The translations under genes and the position numbers were made by a program. A stretch of 63,473 bases of DNA. Origin: Myroides guanonis (GTDB lineage: Bacteria; Bacteroidota; Bacteroidia; Flavobacteriales; Flavobacteriaceae). Numbering within the stretch: position 1 is the stretch's first letter; each line of letters starts with the position of its first letter. The stretch lies in contig NZ_FORU01000016.1 of the NCBI RefSeq assembly GCF_900114085.1, forward strand, positions 8,143 through 71,615, read 5' to 3'. Below are positions 44,456 to 52,974 of this stretch, piece after piece. The notes under the pieces were generated by a model that did not search any database, was not told the origin of the DNA, and was given only the letters and a program-made list of their open reading frames with translations.

Positions 44456-45241
44456 ATGAATCAGCCTTTAGCATATGTCCACCCAGGAGCGAAAATCGCA
44501 AAAAACGTTGTGATTGAACCTTTTGCTACTATTCACAACAATGTTGAAATAGGAGAAGGAACTTGGATTGGATCGAATGTAACAATAATGGAAGGGGCGA
44601 GAATAGGGAAGAATTGCACTATTTTTCCTGGAGCGGTTATTTCTGCGATACCTCAAGATTTGAAATTTGAAGGAGAAGATTCCCTTGCAATTATTGGTGA
44701 TAATACTACTATTCGTGAGTGTGTAACTATTAATAGGGGGACTAATGCATCAGGGAAAACTGTAATAGGGAAAAACTGCTTGATTATGGCAACTGCACAT
44801 ATAGCTCATGATTGTGAAGTTGGAAATAATGTGGTTATCGTAAATGGAGTGTTATTGGGAGGCCATGTGAAAGTAGGAGATTATGCGATTTTGGGAGGAT
44901 TATCTGCAGTACACCAGTTTATTAATATTGGTGAACATGCGATGATTTCCGGAGGTTCTTTATTAAGAAAAGATGTACCTCCATTTACAAAAGCAGCTAA
45001 AGAGCCATTATCATATGTTGGTATTAACTCTGTAGGTCTTCGAAGAAGAGGGTTTACAACTGAGAAAATACGAGAAATTCAAGATATCTATCGTATCCTA
45101 TATCAAAAGAACTTTAATACATCTCAAGCTTTAAGTATCATTGAGGCCGATATGGAAGCTACAAATGAAAGAGATGAAATCATTATGTTTATTCGTAATT
45201 CTTCAAGAGGTATTATGAAGGGATATACTGGAATATATTAA
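44456..45241 (+). CDS. lpxA: UDP-N-acetylglucosamine acyltransferase
   Basis: First enzyme of lipid A synthesis, O-acylating UDP-GlcNAc. The 261-residue hexapeptide-repeat protein starts MNQPLAYVHPGAKIAKNVVIEPFA and contains the catalytic histidine in TAHIAHDCEVG (about 121-131) and the C-terminal helical domain (about 190-261). 18 bp after lpxC/fabZ. Confidence 0.96.
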   Translation: MNQPLAYVHPGAKIAKNVVIEPFATIHNNVEIGEGTWIGSNVTIMEGARIGKNCTIFPGAVISAIPQDLKFEGEDSLAIIGDNTTIRECVTINRGTNASGKTVIGKNCLIMATAHIAHDCEVGNNVVIVNGVLLGGHVKVGDYAILGGLSAVHQFINIGEHAMISGGSLLRKDVPPFTKAAKEPLSYVGINSVGLRRRGFTTEKIREIQDIYRILYQKNFNTSQALSIIEADMEATNERDEIIMFIRNSSRGIMKGYTGIY

Positions 45242-45269
45242 TTAAATACTAATTATAAATAAAAATAAT

Positions 45270-45833
45270 ATGGCAACAACAGCTGATATCAGAAATGGTT
45301 TGTGTATTAACTACAACAATGATATTTATAAAGTAACTGAGTTTTTACACGTGAAGCCAGGGAAAGGTCCTGCTTTTGTCAGAACAAAATTGAAAAGTTT
45401 AACTACTGGAAAGGTATTAGATAATACGTTTTCAGCAGGACATAAAATAGATCCAGTTAGAGTAGAGAATCATAAATTTCAGTATTTATATCCAGAAGGT
45501 GATCAGTTTCACTTTATGCATACTGAAACTTATGAGCAAATTACATTATCTAAGAATTTACTAGATGCTCCTGAGTTGTTAAAAGAAGGAGAAAGTGTTA
45601 TGGTTCAAATAAACACTGAAACAGATGCACCTATTGCAGTGGATATGCCTGCGACGGTTGTTCTTGAGGTTACTTATGCTGAACCAGGAGTAAAAGGAAA
45701 TACAGCAACAAATGCTACTAAACCTGCAACGGTTGAAACTGGTGCTAGTGTAAATGTTCCATTATTTATTAACGAAGGAGACAAAATTAAAATTGATACA
45801 GCTTCGGGTGCTTATATCGAACGTATTAAATAA
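45270..45833 (+). CDS. efp: Elongation factor P
   Basis: Relieves ribosome stalling at polyproline. The 187-residue protein has the three-barrel layout and a loop lysine K32 in VKPGKGPAFVR, the position that is modified in many bacteria; no modifying enzyme gene is adjacent. Sits between lpxA and the second lpxD-like gene. Confidence 0.96.
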   Translation: MATTADIRNGLCINYNNDIYKVTEFLHVKPGKGPAFVRTKLKSLTTGKVLDNTFSAGHKIDPVRVENHKFQYLYPEGDQFHFMHTETYEQITLSKNLLDAPELLKEGESVMVQINTETDAPIAVDMPATVVLEVTYAEPGVKGNTATNATKPATVETGASVNVPLFINEGDKIKIDTASGAYIERIK

Positions 45834-45858
45834 TAATTGATGTCATTTCAATCACCTT

Positions 45859-46794
45859 ATGAGATTTAAAAAGGTACAAGATTTACAAACGATTGCTGAG
45901 ATTATCGGTTGTACATTTATCGGAGATCCTAGTTTTCCAGTGTATGGTATGAATGAAATTCATGTTGTACAAGAAGGAGAAATTGTTTTTGTAGATCATC
46001 CTAAATATTATGATAAAGCATTGAATTCAAATGCATCTATAATAATCATTAATAAGGAGGTACCTTGTCCGCAAGGAAAAGCTCTTTTGTTGTGTGAAGA
46101 TCCATTTACTGCATTCAATACCTTGTCGAAATTTTTTAATCCTTTCAAACCTGCACAGGAGCTACATGCTAAAAGTGCGGAGATAGGGGAAGGTACCGTA
46201 ATACAGCCCCATGTTTTTATTGGAAACGATGTTGTAATTGGAAAAAATTGCAGAATCCATCCTAATGTAGTTATATATGATGGTTCTGTGATTGGTGATA
46301 ATGTTACTATACATGCAGGTACAATTCTTGGAGCAGATGCTTTCTATTTCAAAAAAAGACCAGAGGGATTTGATCCTTTAGTTTCTTGTGGGCGCGTTGT
46401 TATCGAGAATAATGTAACCTTAGGTGCTGCTTGTACTATTGATAGAGGGGTTACTGGAGATACAACAATAAAAGAAGGAACTGTTATTGATAATCAAGTG
46501 CATATAGGGCATGATACTGTTGTAGGTAGAAAATGTTTGATTGCAGCTCAAACTGGTATTGCAGGATGTGTGATTATAGAGGATGAAGTTACTTTATGGG
46601 GGCAAGTTGGAATGACTAGTGGTATAACAATTGGAGAGAAGGCGGTAGTTTTAGCTCAATCTGGTATATCTAAGTCATTAGCTGGGAACAAGACCTATTT
46701 TGGTTCACCTGCTGATGAAGCTAGAGAAAAAATGAAACAGCTTGCATATATCAAAAAAGTTCCCTATATTCTAGAAAAAACTAAGGAGCTATGA
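45859..46794 (+). CDS. Second LpxD-like acyltransferase
   Basis: A 311-residue paralogue of LpxD: N-terminal uridine-binding-like domain (about 1-100), then hexapeptide repeats with VHIGHDTVVGRKCLIAAQTG (about 213-232), and a short C-terminal helix. It lacks the longer C-terminal tail of the first copy. Its active-site loop keeps the histidine (IGHD). Two LpxD proteins could add different chains, or this one may act on another sugar nucleotide; not decided by sequence. Confidence 0.85.
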   Translation: MRFKKVQDLQTIAEIIGCTFIGDPSFPVYGMNEIHVVQEGEIVFVDHPKYYDKALNSNASIIIINKEVPCPQGKALLLCEDPFTAFNTLSKFFNPFKPAQELHAKSAEIGEGTVIQPHVFIGNDVVIGKNCRIHPNVVIYDGSVIGDNVTIHAGTILGADAFYFKKRPEGFDPLVSCGRVVIENNVTLGAACTIDRGVTGDTTIKEGTVIDNQVHIGHDTVVGRKCLIAAQTGIAGCVIIEDEVTLWGQVGMTSGITIGEKAVVLAQSGISKSLAGNKTYFGSPADEAREKMKQLAYIKKVPYILEKTKEL

Positions 46795-47165
46795 ATGCGA
46801 AAGACATCGTTTTAAAATTCTATGAATCCAATGCAATTTTAAGTAAAAGTTATTTACAAGAAGTTTTGCATGATGATTTGATTTTGGAGTGGACAAGCTC
46901 TAAAGGAAAGATTAGTCTAGATAAAAACGATGTGTTGGCCCTGTCTAAAGACATAAGGCTTTCTTATTATTCATTAAGAGCAGTAATCCATCATGTTTTG
47001 GCGGATTCAGAAGATAGAGTAGTAATTAATTATACACATTATGTAGCCACCTTTGAAAATCCTGATGAGGAGATGGTGTTAGCTACCTATTTTGTGCTAT
47101 GGGAGTTAAGAGAAAGTAAATTATTTCGCGGTTATCAGTTAAGTCAACTAATAATTGATTCATAA
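46791..47165 (+). CDS. NTF2/SnoaL-like fold protein
   Basis: A 124-residue protein with the cone-shaped NTF2-like pattern (an N-terminal helix IVLKFYESNAILSKSYLQEVLHDDLILEW, then strands). Starts in the last bases of the lpxD-like gene (ATGA overlap), so translation is coupled. Possible role in the same cell-envelope step is inference; no catalytic residues can be named. Confidence 0.75.
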   Translation: MNAKDIVLKFYESNAILSKSYLQEVLHDDLILEWTSSKGKISLDKNDVLALSKDIRLSYYSLRAVIHHVLADSEDRVVINYTHYVATFENPDEEMVLATYFVLWELRESKLFRGYQLSQLIIDS

Positions 47166-47211
47166 CATAGATAATAGCATTGAAATATTTTAAAGATAGC
47201 ATACAAATGCT

Positions 47212-47219
47212 TATTTTTG
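47212..47219 (+). promoter_or_regulatory. -7 element of sucD
   Basis: TATTTTTG, 34 bp before the sucD start codon. Confidence 0.4.
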
Positions 47220-47253
47220 TGCAACGAAATTAAAAAATAAAAAATACAATATC

Positions 47254-48126
47254 ATGAGTGTTTTAGTAAATAAAGATTCAAAAATAATAGTTCAAGGATT
47301 CACAGGAAGTGAGGGAACATTCCACGCTTCTCAAATGATTGAGTACGGAACAAACGTTGTAGGTGGAGTTACTCCAGGTAAAGGAGGTTCTACTCATTTA
47401 GATCTTCCTGTATTTAATACTGTTAAAGACGCTGTTGATCAAGTAGGAGCAGACACTACAATTATTTTCGTACCACCAGCTTTCGCGGCTGATGCTATTA
47501 TGGAAGCTGCTGATGCTGGAATTAAAGTAATTATTACAATTACTGAGGGAATTCCTGTTGCAGACATGATTAAAGCTTATGATTATGTACAAGGTAGAGA
47601 GTGTAGATTAATCGGACCTAACTGTCCAGGTGTAATCACTCCAGGTGAAGCAAAAGTTGGTATTATGCCAGGATTTGTTTTCAAGAAAGGTACTGTTGGA
47701 ATTGTTTCTAAATCAGGAACTTTAACGTATGAAGCTGCTGACCAAGTTGTGAAACAAGGTTTAGGAATTACTACTGCTATTGGTATTGGTGGAGACCCTA
47801 TTATTGGAACTTCGACTAAAGAAGCAGTTGAATTATTAATGAATGACCCTGAGACTGAAGCAATCATTATGATTGGTGAAATTGGAGGTCAGTTAGAGGC
47901 AGATGCTGCTCGTTGGGTAAAAGCTGATGGTAACAGAAAACCTGTAATTGGTTTTATTGCTGGAGAAACTGCGCCTGCTGGACGTACGATGGGACATGCT
48001 GGAGCTATTGTTGGAGGTTCTGATGATACTGCTGCTGCTAAGAAACGTATCATGAGAGAATGTGGAATTCACGTTGTTGATTCACCAGCTGAGATTGGTA
48101 AAAAAGTTAAAGAAGTATTAGGATAG
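47254..48126 (+). CDS. sucD: Succinyl-CoA ligase alpha subunit
   Basis: Alpha subunit of the TCA-cycle succinyl-CoA synthetase, 290 residues. It has the CoA-binding [10 protein letters not shown] (about 13-22), [17 protein letters not shown] (about 124-140) and the phosphohistidine motif GHAGAIV (about 246-252). No sucC gene is adjacent here. Last conserved housekeeping gene before the biosynthetic cluster. Confidence 0.96.
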   Translation: MSVLVNKDSKIIVQGFTGSEGTFHASQMIEYGTNVVGGVTPGKGGSTHLDLPVFNTVKDAVDQVGADTTIIFVPPAFAADAIMEAADAGIKVIITITEGIPVADMIKAYDYVQGRECRLIGPNCPGVITPGEAKVGIMPGFVFKKGTVGIVSKSGTLTYEAADQVVKQGLGITTAIGIGGDPIIGTSTKEAVELLMNDPETEAIIMIGEIGGQLEADAARWVKADGNRKPVIGFIAGETAPAGRTMGHAGAIVGGSDDTAAAKKRIMRECGIHVVDSPAEIGKKVKEVLG

Positions 48127-48157
48127 TTTTAGACAAGACTTCAAATCTTATATTATT

Positions 48158-48196
48158 AAAAAGCAGTAGTTAATTAACTACTGCTTTTTTTTTTTG
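48158..48196 (+). terminator. Terminator of sucD
   Basis: Stem AAGCAGTAGTTAATTAACTACTGCTT in two halves with a long T tract of 13. Confidence 0.9.
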
Positions 48197-48599
48197 GAGT
48201 TAGTTTTCTTAATTGAATAACTGTTTCTTTATAATGAATTAAAACTTGGGTTGTATAATAGTACGTATTTGCTATTAGAGCTCTTTTATATTGTTAAAAC
48301 GATTTGTCTATAAGGATAATGGACATATAGGTATTCAATAGTCTTAAAGTGTGTTGTTGGGATGTATATGTAAATTGTCTTTCAGTTTGAGATTATGCTG
48401 AAATGTATTATTTTGAAATTCTGGTAGTATTATTCTTAAAGAGATTAAAGTATTAATGTTAATGGTAATAAAAAATAGTTTGTTTGGTGTATTCTTAAAT
48501 TAACTAAGATGTATGTACATAGTTTTTAGTTTAGGAGTGTTTTTTGCGTTCTTCAAAAGATTGATTATTTTACATGTGATTGATTTTTATTAATTTAAA

Positions 48600-48630
48600 T
48601 AAAAAAGCGTGTCTATTAATAGACACGCTT
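48600..48630 (-). terminator. Reverse-strand terminator without a gene
   Basis: A perfect 13-bp inverted repeat (AAGCGTGTCTATT with AATAGACACGCTT) next to A6 at 48600-48606, thus T6 on the reverse strand. No reverse-strand gene is found between it and 49278. Confidence 0.6.
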
Positions 48631-48893
48631 GAAAAAAGAATATGTAAAAATGTTTTGACAATTTACTCAAAAGTACAAAAAGTTATGATATAAAAAAATG
48701 CTTTAGGATTTTTATTTTATGATTTATTTAAGATGTAATTGTTAATTTTTTAATCTGTATTAAAATGACTTTTTAAAGTAACGTTGATATTTTAATAAAT
48801 TGATATCAATGAATTTTATTCAGTATAATTTTTCCTGTCAATTGAACTTAACATTCTAAACCCTTCTAAAAAGAAACTAGGAATATTTTTTTT

Positions 48894-48953
48894 ATGAAAT
48901 ATCCTCCTACTATTACGTTGATGAAAAGTAGTTTAAACAATCTTCCTCTTTAG
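48894..48953 (+). CDS. Possible 19-residue mini-ORF
   Basis: ATG to TAG encoding MKYPPTITLMKSSLNNLPL, with AGGA 11 bp upstream and a strong terminator 22 bp downstream. It might encode a small peptide or a regulatory leader of the neighbouring cluster, or be a chance ORF. No family recognised. Confidence 0.2.
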   Translation: MKYPPTITLMKSSLNNLPL

Positions 48954-48974
48954 CATTTAGTACTGTAAAAGCAG

Positions 48975-49010
48975 AAACTTATACAAAAGATTTTTTGTAT
49001 AAGTTTTTTT
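48975..49010 (+). terminator. Forward terminator in the spacer
   Basis: Stem AACTTATACAAAA with TTTTGTATAAGTT, followed by T tract. It ends whatever short transcript runs through 48640-48970. Confidence 0.7.
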
Positions 49011-49277
49011 CTTTGTCACTTTATATATTGGTTACAATAAAGTAAAATAACATTAAAATTATTAAATCGATCGAAAATATAAGTGTATGTTATGGAAATA
49101 CTTTATTTAAGTCGAGTATATTGATTATATGTAAAAAATATTTCATAAAAATTTATTATGTTAATTAAATTTTGTTATTAATTAAATTACTCATAAACTT
49201 GTGGAGTTTTTAATTTGCTTATTTAAAATAGTATAAAAGCATAAATTTGAACTATTAGTTATATTTTATAAGAAAAA

Positions 49278-49940
49278 ATGATATATATATATTATGCTTT
49301 TATATCGGAGGATAATCATGAAAAATTAATGAATGAATTTTTGTTAAGATTTCCGATAGATTTCCAAAATAAAATTTTAAACTATCGAAGATGGCAGGAT
49401 GCACAATTGTCATTGTTAGGAAGAATATTACTTTATAAGGCAACTGCAAATTTTAATGAAAATTATAAAGATGTAAGTATAAAATATAATAAATATAATA
49501 AACCTTATTTTGGAGATGGCAATGAAGTTTGTTTTAATATTTCTCATTCAGGAGAAATGGTTGTTTGCGCTGTGACAAATGTATGTGATATTGGAATTGA
49601 TATTGAATTACGACAAGATATCACTGTAGAAGATTTTCAACCTCAAATGACAGATAATGAATGGCTAAAAATTTCTACTTCTTTAGATAAAATGGATTCA
49701 TTTTATAATTATTGGACCCAGAAAGAAGCTGTAATAAAATGCAATGGAAAAGGTTTCTCTGTAATTCTAAAATCTTTTGAAATATCACAAGATATTGTAA
49801 TTATTGATAATAATTTTTTTTTCCTTAAAGAAATTAACATAGATGATAGATATAAATGTTATGTTGCCACTAGTGAGTTGGTTAGTAATGAGTGTATTAG
49901 AGTTTCTGAATTAAATTCATCGAATTATTACACAAATTAA
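49278..49940 (+). CDS. 4'-phosphopantetheinyl transferase (Sfp type)
   Basis: Converts apo carrier proteins to holo form with CoA. The 220-residue protein has the Sfp motifs FNISHSG (about 90-96), IGIDIE (about 109-114) with the Mg-binding acids, and YNYWTQKEAVIKCNGKG (about 150-166). First gene of the lipopeptide cluster, so it likely primes the ACP and PCP domains of the synthetase encoded downstream. Codon use is very AT-rich like the rest of the cluster. Confidence 0.93.
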   Translation: MIYIYYAFISEDNHEKLMNEFLLRFPIDFQNKILNYRRWQDAQLSLLGRILLYKATANFNENYKDVSIKYNKYNKPYFGDGNEVCFNISHSGEMVVCAVTNVCDIGIDIELRQDITVEDFQPQMTDNEWLKISTSLDKMDSFYNYWTQKEAVIKCNGKGFSVILKSFEISQDIVIIDNNFFFLKEINIDDRYKCYVATSELVSNECIRVSELNSSNYYTN

Positions 49941-49965
49941 ATTCAGATAAAAAGATTTTGATGAA

Positions 49966-50697
49966 ATGAAAAGTAAAGTAATAGCTCTTCCATTTGCAGG
50001 AGGTAATAAATATAGCTTTAATAGTATTGAAAAGCATGTGTCAAAAAATGTAGAATGGATTACTTTGGAGCTTCCAGGAAGGGGAAGTCGTTTTAAAGAA
50101 AGTTTGCTGGATAAGGTTGATCAAATTGTAGAAGATCTATTAGCCCAAATAATGTCAAATATTGGAGACACAAATTATATCATTTATGGTCATAGTATGG
50201 GCACATTGATAGGATATGAATTGACAAAGAAAATAATTGAAAGAAAATTACAGCAACCAATGTCGCTATTTTTTACTGGTCGTGGAGCGCCAGGATTTAA
50301 CCGATTTACTAATAAAAAATCTATATTGCCTACTAATGCTTTTTGGGAAGAAGTAAGTAAAATTGGTGGTTTGCCAAAAGAAATTCTGGAATGTAAAGAG
50401 CTTTTGGATCTTTATTACCCAATTATGAAATCTGATTTTAAAGCTATTGAGGATTATAATTATTTGCCAATGGACATACCCTTCACCTTTCCTATACATG
50501 TCTTAATGGGCAAAGATGAAATAGGTATTGGTGATGAAAAAACTTCTCTAGCCGGAATGAAGGGTTGGCAAAATGAAACTAGCGAGAGTTGTACATTTGA
50601 GCTTCTAGAAGGTGATCATTTTTTTATTTTTAGACACGCCGAAGCAATAGCAAAAAGAATATCTCAAGTTGCTGTTGGTTCAATTAATATTGTTTAG
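49966..50697 (+). CDS. Type II thioesterase (alpha/beta hydrolase)
   Basis: Editing thioesterase that removes wrong or stalled groups from carrier domains. The 243-residue protein has FPFAGG-like opening LPFAGGN (about 8-14), the nucleophile elbow GHSMG (about 75-79) and the catalytic histidine in LEGDHFF (about 219-225). It follows the PPTase by 25 bp. Confidence 0.92.
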   Translation: MKSKVIALPFAGGNKYSFNSIEKHVSKNVEWITLELPGRGSRFKESLLDKVDQIVEDLLAQIMSNIGDTNYIIYGHSMGTLIGYELTKKIIERKLQQPMSLFFTGRGAPGFNRFTNKKSILPTNAFWEEVSKIGGLPKEILECKELLDLYYPIMKSDFKAIEDYNYLPMDIPFTFPIHVLMGKDEIGIGDEKTSLAGMKGWQNETSESCTFELLEGDHFFIFRHAEAIAKRISQVAVGSINIV

Positions 50698-51250
50698 AAT
50701 TTTATTTAATTATTATTTCTAAATGATCTGAATTATTTATTTAAAATTCGAAATTATAATTTATATTAGCAAAATATAACTTAAAACGTATTTGTCTAAT
50801 ATTGATTTTTGAAATATAAAATGAAGTATTATCAGAATATCATTCCAAGTCTTATCCTATGACAACTTTGGAAAGAGATAATAGTTATAATATTATAAAT
50901 AGACATTATTGATAGATTAATATTTATAACGAGAGCAGAAAAGAAATCTTGGTTTAACAAAATTTAAATCAAATTAGAGTTATTAGAAATCTTTTATAAT
51001 TGATGCTTTTCGTAAGGATTAATATTAGAAATAATCTAATTTACTCTTTTTAATCGTGAGTAATTATGTGTTGAAATATTTTAAGTAAAAGAATAATACT
51101 TTTTATCTAACTCTTGTTGAATTTTGAGTGTATTATTCAAGTCATTTTCAAGAATGAACATGGGTTTTAATCTTTAGTTAAGAATGTCCTAAAATTATCG
51201 TTTATCCTAGTATGATATCTTTTGGTGACAATTATTATAAAATAATATTT
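50698..51250. other. AT-rich spacer inside the cluster
   Basis: About 550 bp with no convincing gene. It has only tiny ORFs (for example 13 codons at 50821 joined ATGA-style to 17 codons at 50860) and no recognisable terminator hairpin. It probably holds a second cluster promoter. Confidence 0.4.
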
Positions 51251-52849
51251 ATGAATTCAGATCAAGTTTATTTAAAACCAAATTTAGTAATAGAACCATT
51301 ATTTGATAATTGGTATGCATGGAGTCATTTAATATCTCCTGCAACTGCAGCTATGAATATAACAGGAAGACATTTAAAGATAATGGGGTCCTATATTCAG
51401 GCACCTGCAGCACATGCAGCGGCAGTAAAAAATCCAAAAATGCTGGGAGGACCTTTCATTGATTATGATGGAAAAAGGGTAGATGAAATAGAGCAACTAA
51501 GGAACGATACTTTAAAAAGTCAAAAGGATCTTCTTTCTTTTAGTGAAGCGGTTCGAGAATTAGATTTGCTTTTGAAGACAAAAGCAAAAGGGTACTCTCT
51601 TGAGCCATTATATAAAGAAGTTCCCGAAGTATTGAAAGGTTATGTAGAATTGATTTATGATCTAAATAACCAACCCTCATTTAGATTTTTTGAGGCGTTA
51701 TTGTACAATAGTAAATTTTATAAAGAAAAATCACAAAGTATTTTGCTGTGGTTGACAGATAATGACGAAAGACCATTTGTTCTTAGTACACCTCGATTAG
51801 ATGATAAGAATAAAATACATTTAAACATACCTTTTAGTCATCATGGACTGGATGAACTTAGTAGAATGAGAAAAACTGCAGGTTCATTAGAAGAAATAAA
51901 AAAAACATTGAATATTACTTCTAAAATGGAGTCTGTCTTCGAATCTTTTTTTACAACAGAGGTTCCTAAAGCTTATGAAAAATATACAGGTGATAAAGTA
52001 AGAATGCGTTATTTTGGACATGCATGTATTTTAGTAGAAACTAAAGATATTAGTATTCTCTTAGATCCTATTATAAGCTATTATGGTTACGATCAGGAAG
52101 TCGAACGGTTTTCAGATATGGATTTACCCGAAACTATTGATTATGTTTTAATTACTCATAACCATCAAGACCATATTTTATTTGAAACTCTTATTCCATT
52201 GAGACATAAAATAAGAAATATAGTAGTACCTAGATCTGCTAATGGTAATTTACAAGATCCAAGTTTGAAACTGATGTTTAAAGCTATAGGATTTAATAAT
52301 GTTGTGGAAATTGATGAAATGGATACCATTAACTTTAGTGATTGTTCCATTACAGGGATTCCATTCATTGGAGAACATTCAGATTTAAATATTCAAGCTA
52401 AAATATGTCATCATGTGCGTGTCGGTAATTTTAAAATGCTTTTCGTTGCTGATTCCTGTAATGTGGAATCAAAAATATATGAAAGAGTACAAGAATTAGT
52501 TGGAGATGTTGACGTAATCTTTTTAGGTATGGAATGTGATGGAGCTCCACTTTCATGGCTTTATGGTCCATTATTAACAGAACCGCTGGCAAGAGATAAG
52601 GATTCTTCCCGAAGATTGGCGGGTTCTAATTTTGAAAGAGGGAAAGAGTTGATAGAAGCATTTAATCCAAACGAGGTATATGTCTATGCAATGGGACAAG
52701 AACCTTGGCTTGAGTTTATTAGCAGTATTAAGTATACAGACGAATCTCATCCTATCGTACAGTCCGACTTGTTGATAAAGAATTGTAGAGAGAATAACAT
52801 AGTCGCAGAGCGCTTGTTTGGTGAAAAAGAGATTATGTATTTAAAATAG
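51251..52849 (+). CDS. CmlA-like di-metal beta-hydroxylase (MBL fold)
   Basis: A 532-residue protein with an N-terminal dimerisation-type domain (VIEPLFDNWYAWSHLISPA, about 11-29, and TAAMNITGRHLKIMGSYI) and a C-terminal metallo-beta-lactamase fold. The metal motif HNHQDH is at about 303-308, with further likely ligands at E in FIGEHSD and D in LFVADSCN. This combination is that of CmlA, the diiron enzyme that beta-hydroxylates an amino acid bound to an NRPS carrier in chloramphenicol synthesis; related enzymes occur in other NRPS clusters. An upstream ATG (51212) adds 13 residues; the later ATG fits the family start better. Confidence 0.82.
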   Translation: MNSDQVYLKPNLVIEPLFDNWYAWSHLISPATAAMNITGRHLKIMGSYIQAPAAHAAAVKNPKMLGGPFIDYDGKRVDEIEQLRNDTLKSQKDLLSFSEAVRELDLLLKTKAKGYSLEPLYKEVPEVLKGYVELIYDLNNQPSFRFFEALLYNSKFYKEKSQSILLWLTDNDERPFVLSTPRLDDKNKIHLNIPFSHHGLDELSRMRKTAGSLEEIKKTLNITSKMESVFESFFTTEVPKAYEKYTGDKVRMRYFGHACILVETKDISILLDPIISYYGYDQEVERFSDMDLPETIDYVLITHNHQDHILFETLIPLRHKIRNIVVPRSANGNLQDPSLKLMFKAIGFNNVVEIDEMDTINFSDCSITGIPFIGEHSDLNIQAKICHHVRVGNFKMLFVADSCNVESKIYERVQELVGDVDVIFLGMECDGAPLSWLYGPLLTEPLARDKDSSRRLAGSNFERGKELIEAFNPNEVYVYAMGQEPWLEFISSIKYTDESHPIVQSDLLIKNCRENNIVAERLFGEKEIMYLK

Positions 52850-52974
52850 TTTGAATTTTTTTTTCTGAGTACATCCAAATATTTCAAATTTATTTGTTTT
52901 AATGTATTCAGAAAGAGTGAAAAATGAAATGGTTTTATCTAATAAAAAAGAGGTAAATCTTATCAGGATATTTT

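Larger units (their letters stand above)
48127..49277. other. Large AT-rich gene-poor spacer before the biosynthetic cluster
   Basis: About 1.15 kb without a convincing gene. It contains the sucD terminator (48158-48196), a reverse-strand terminator with no gene to serve (48605-48630), a 19-codon mini-ORF (48894-48953) followed by a forward terminator (48975-49010), and then very AT-rich sequence up to the first cluster gene, where the cluster promoter is expected. Confidence 0.55.

Noticed and set aside
50698..51250. MbtH-like protein gene
   Set aside because: I looked for the short conserved MbtH pattern in the cluster spacers; only tiny ORFs with no similarity are present.
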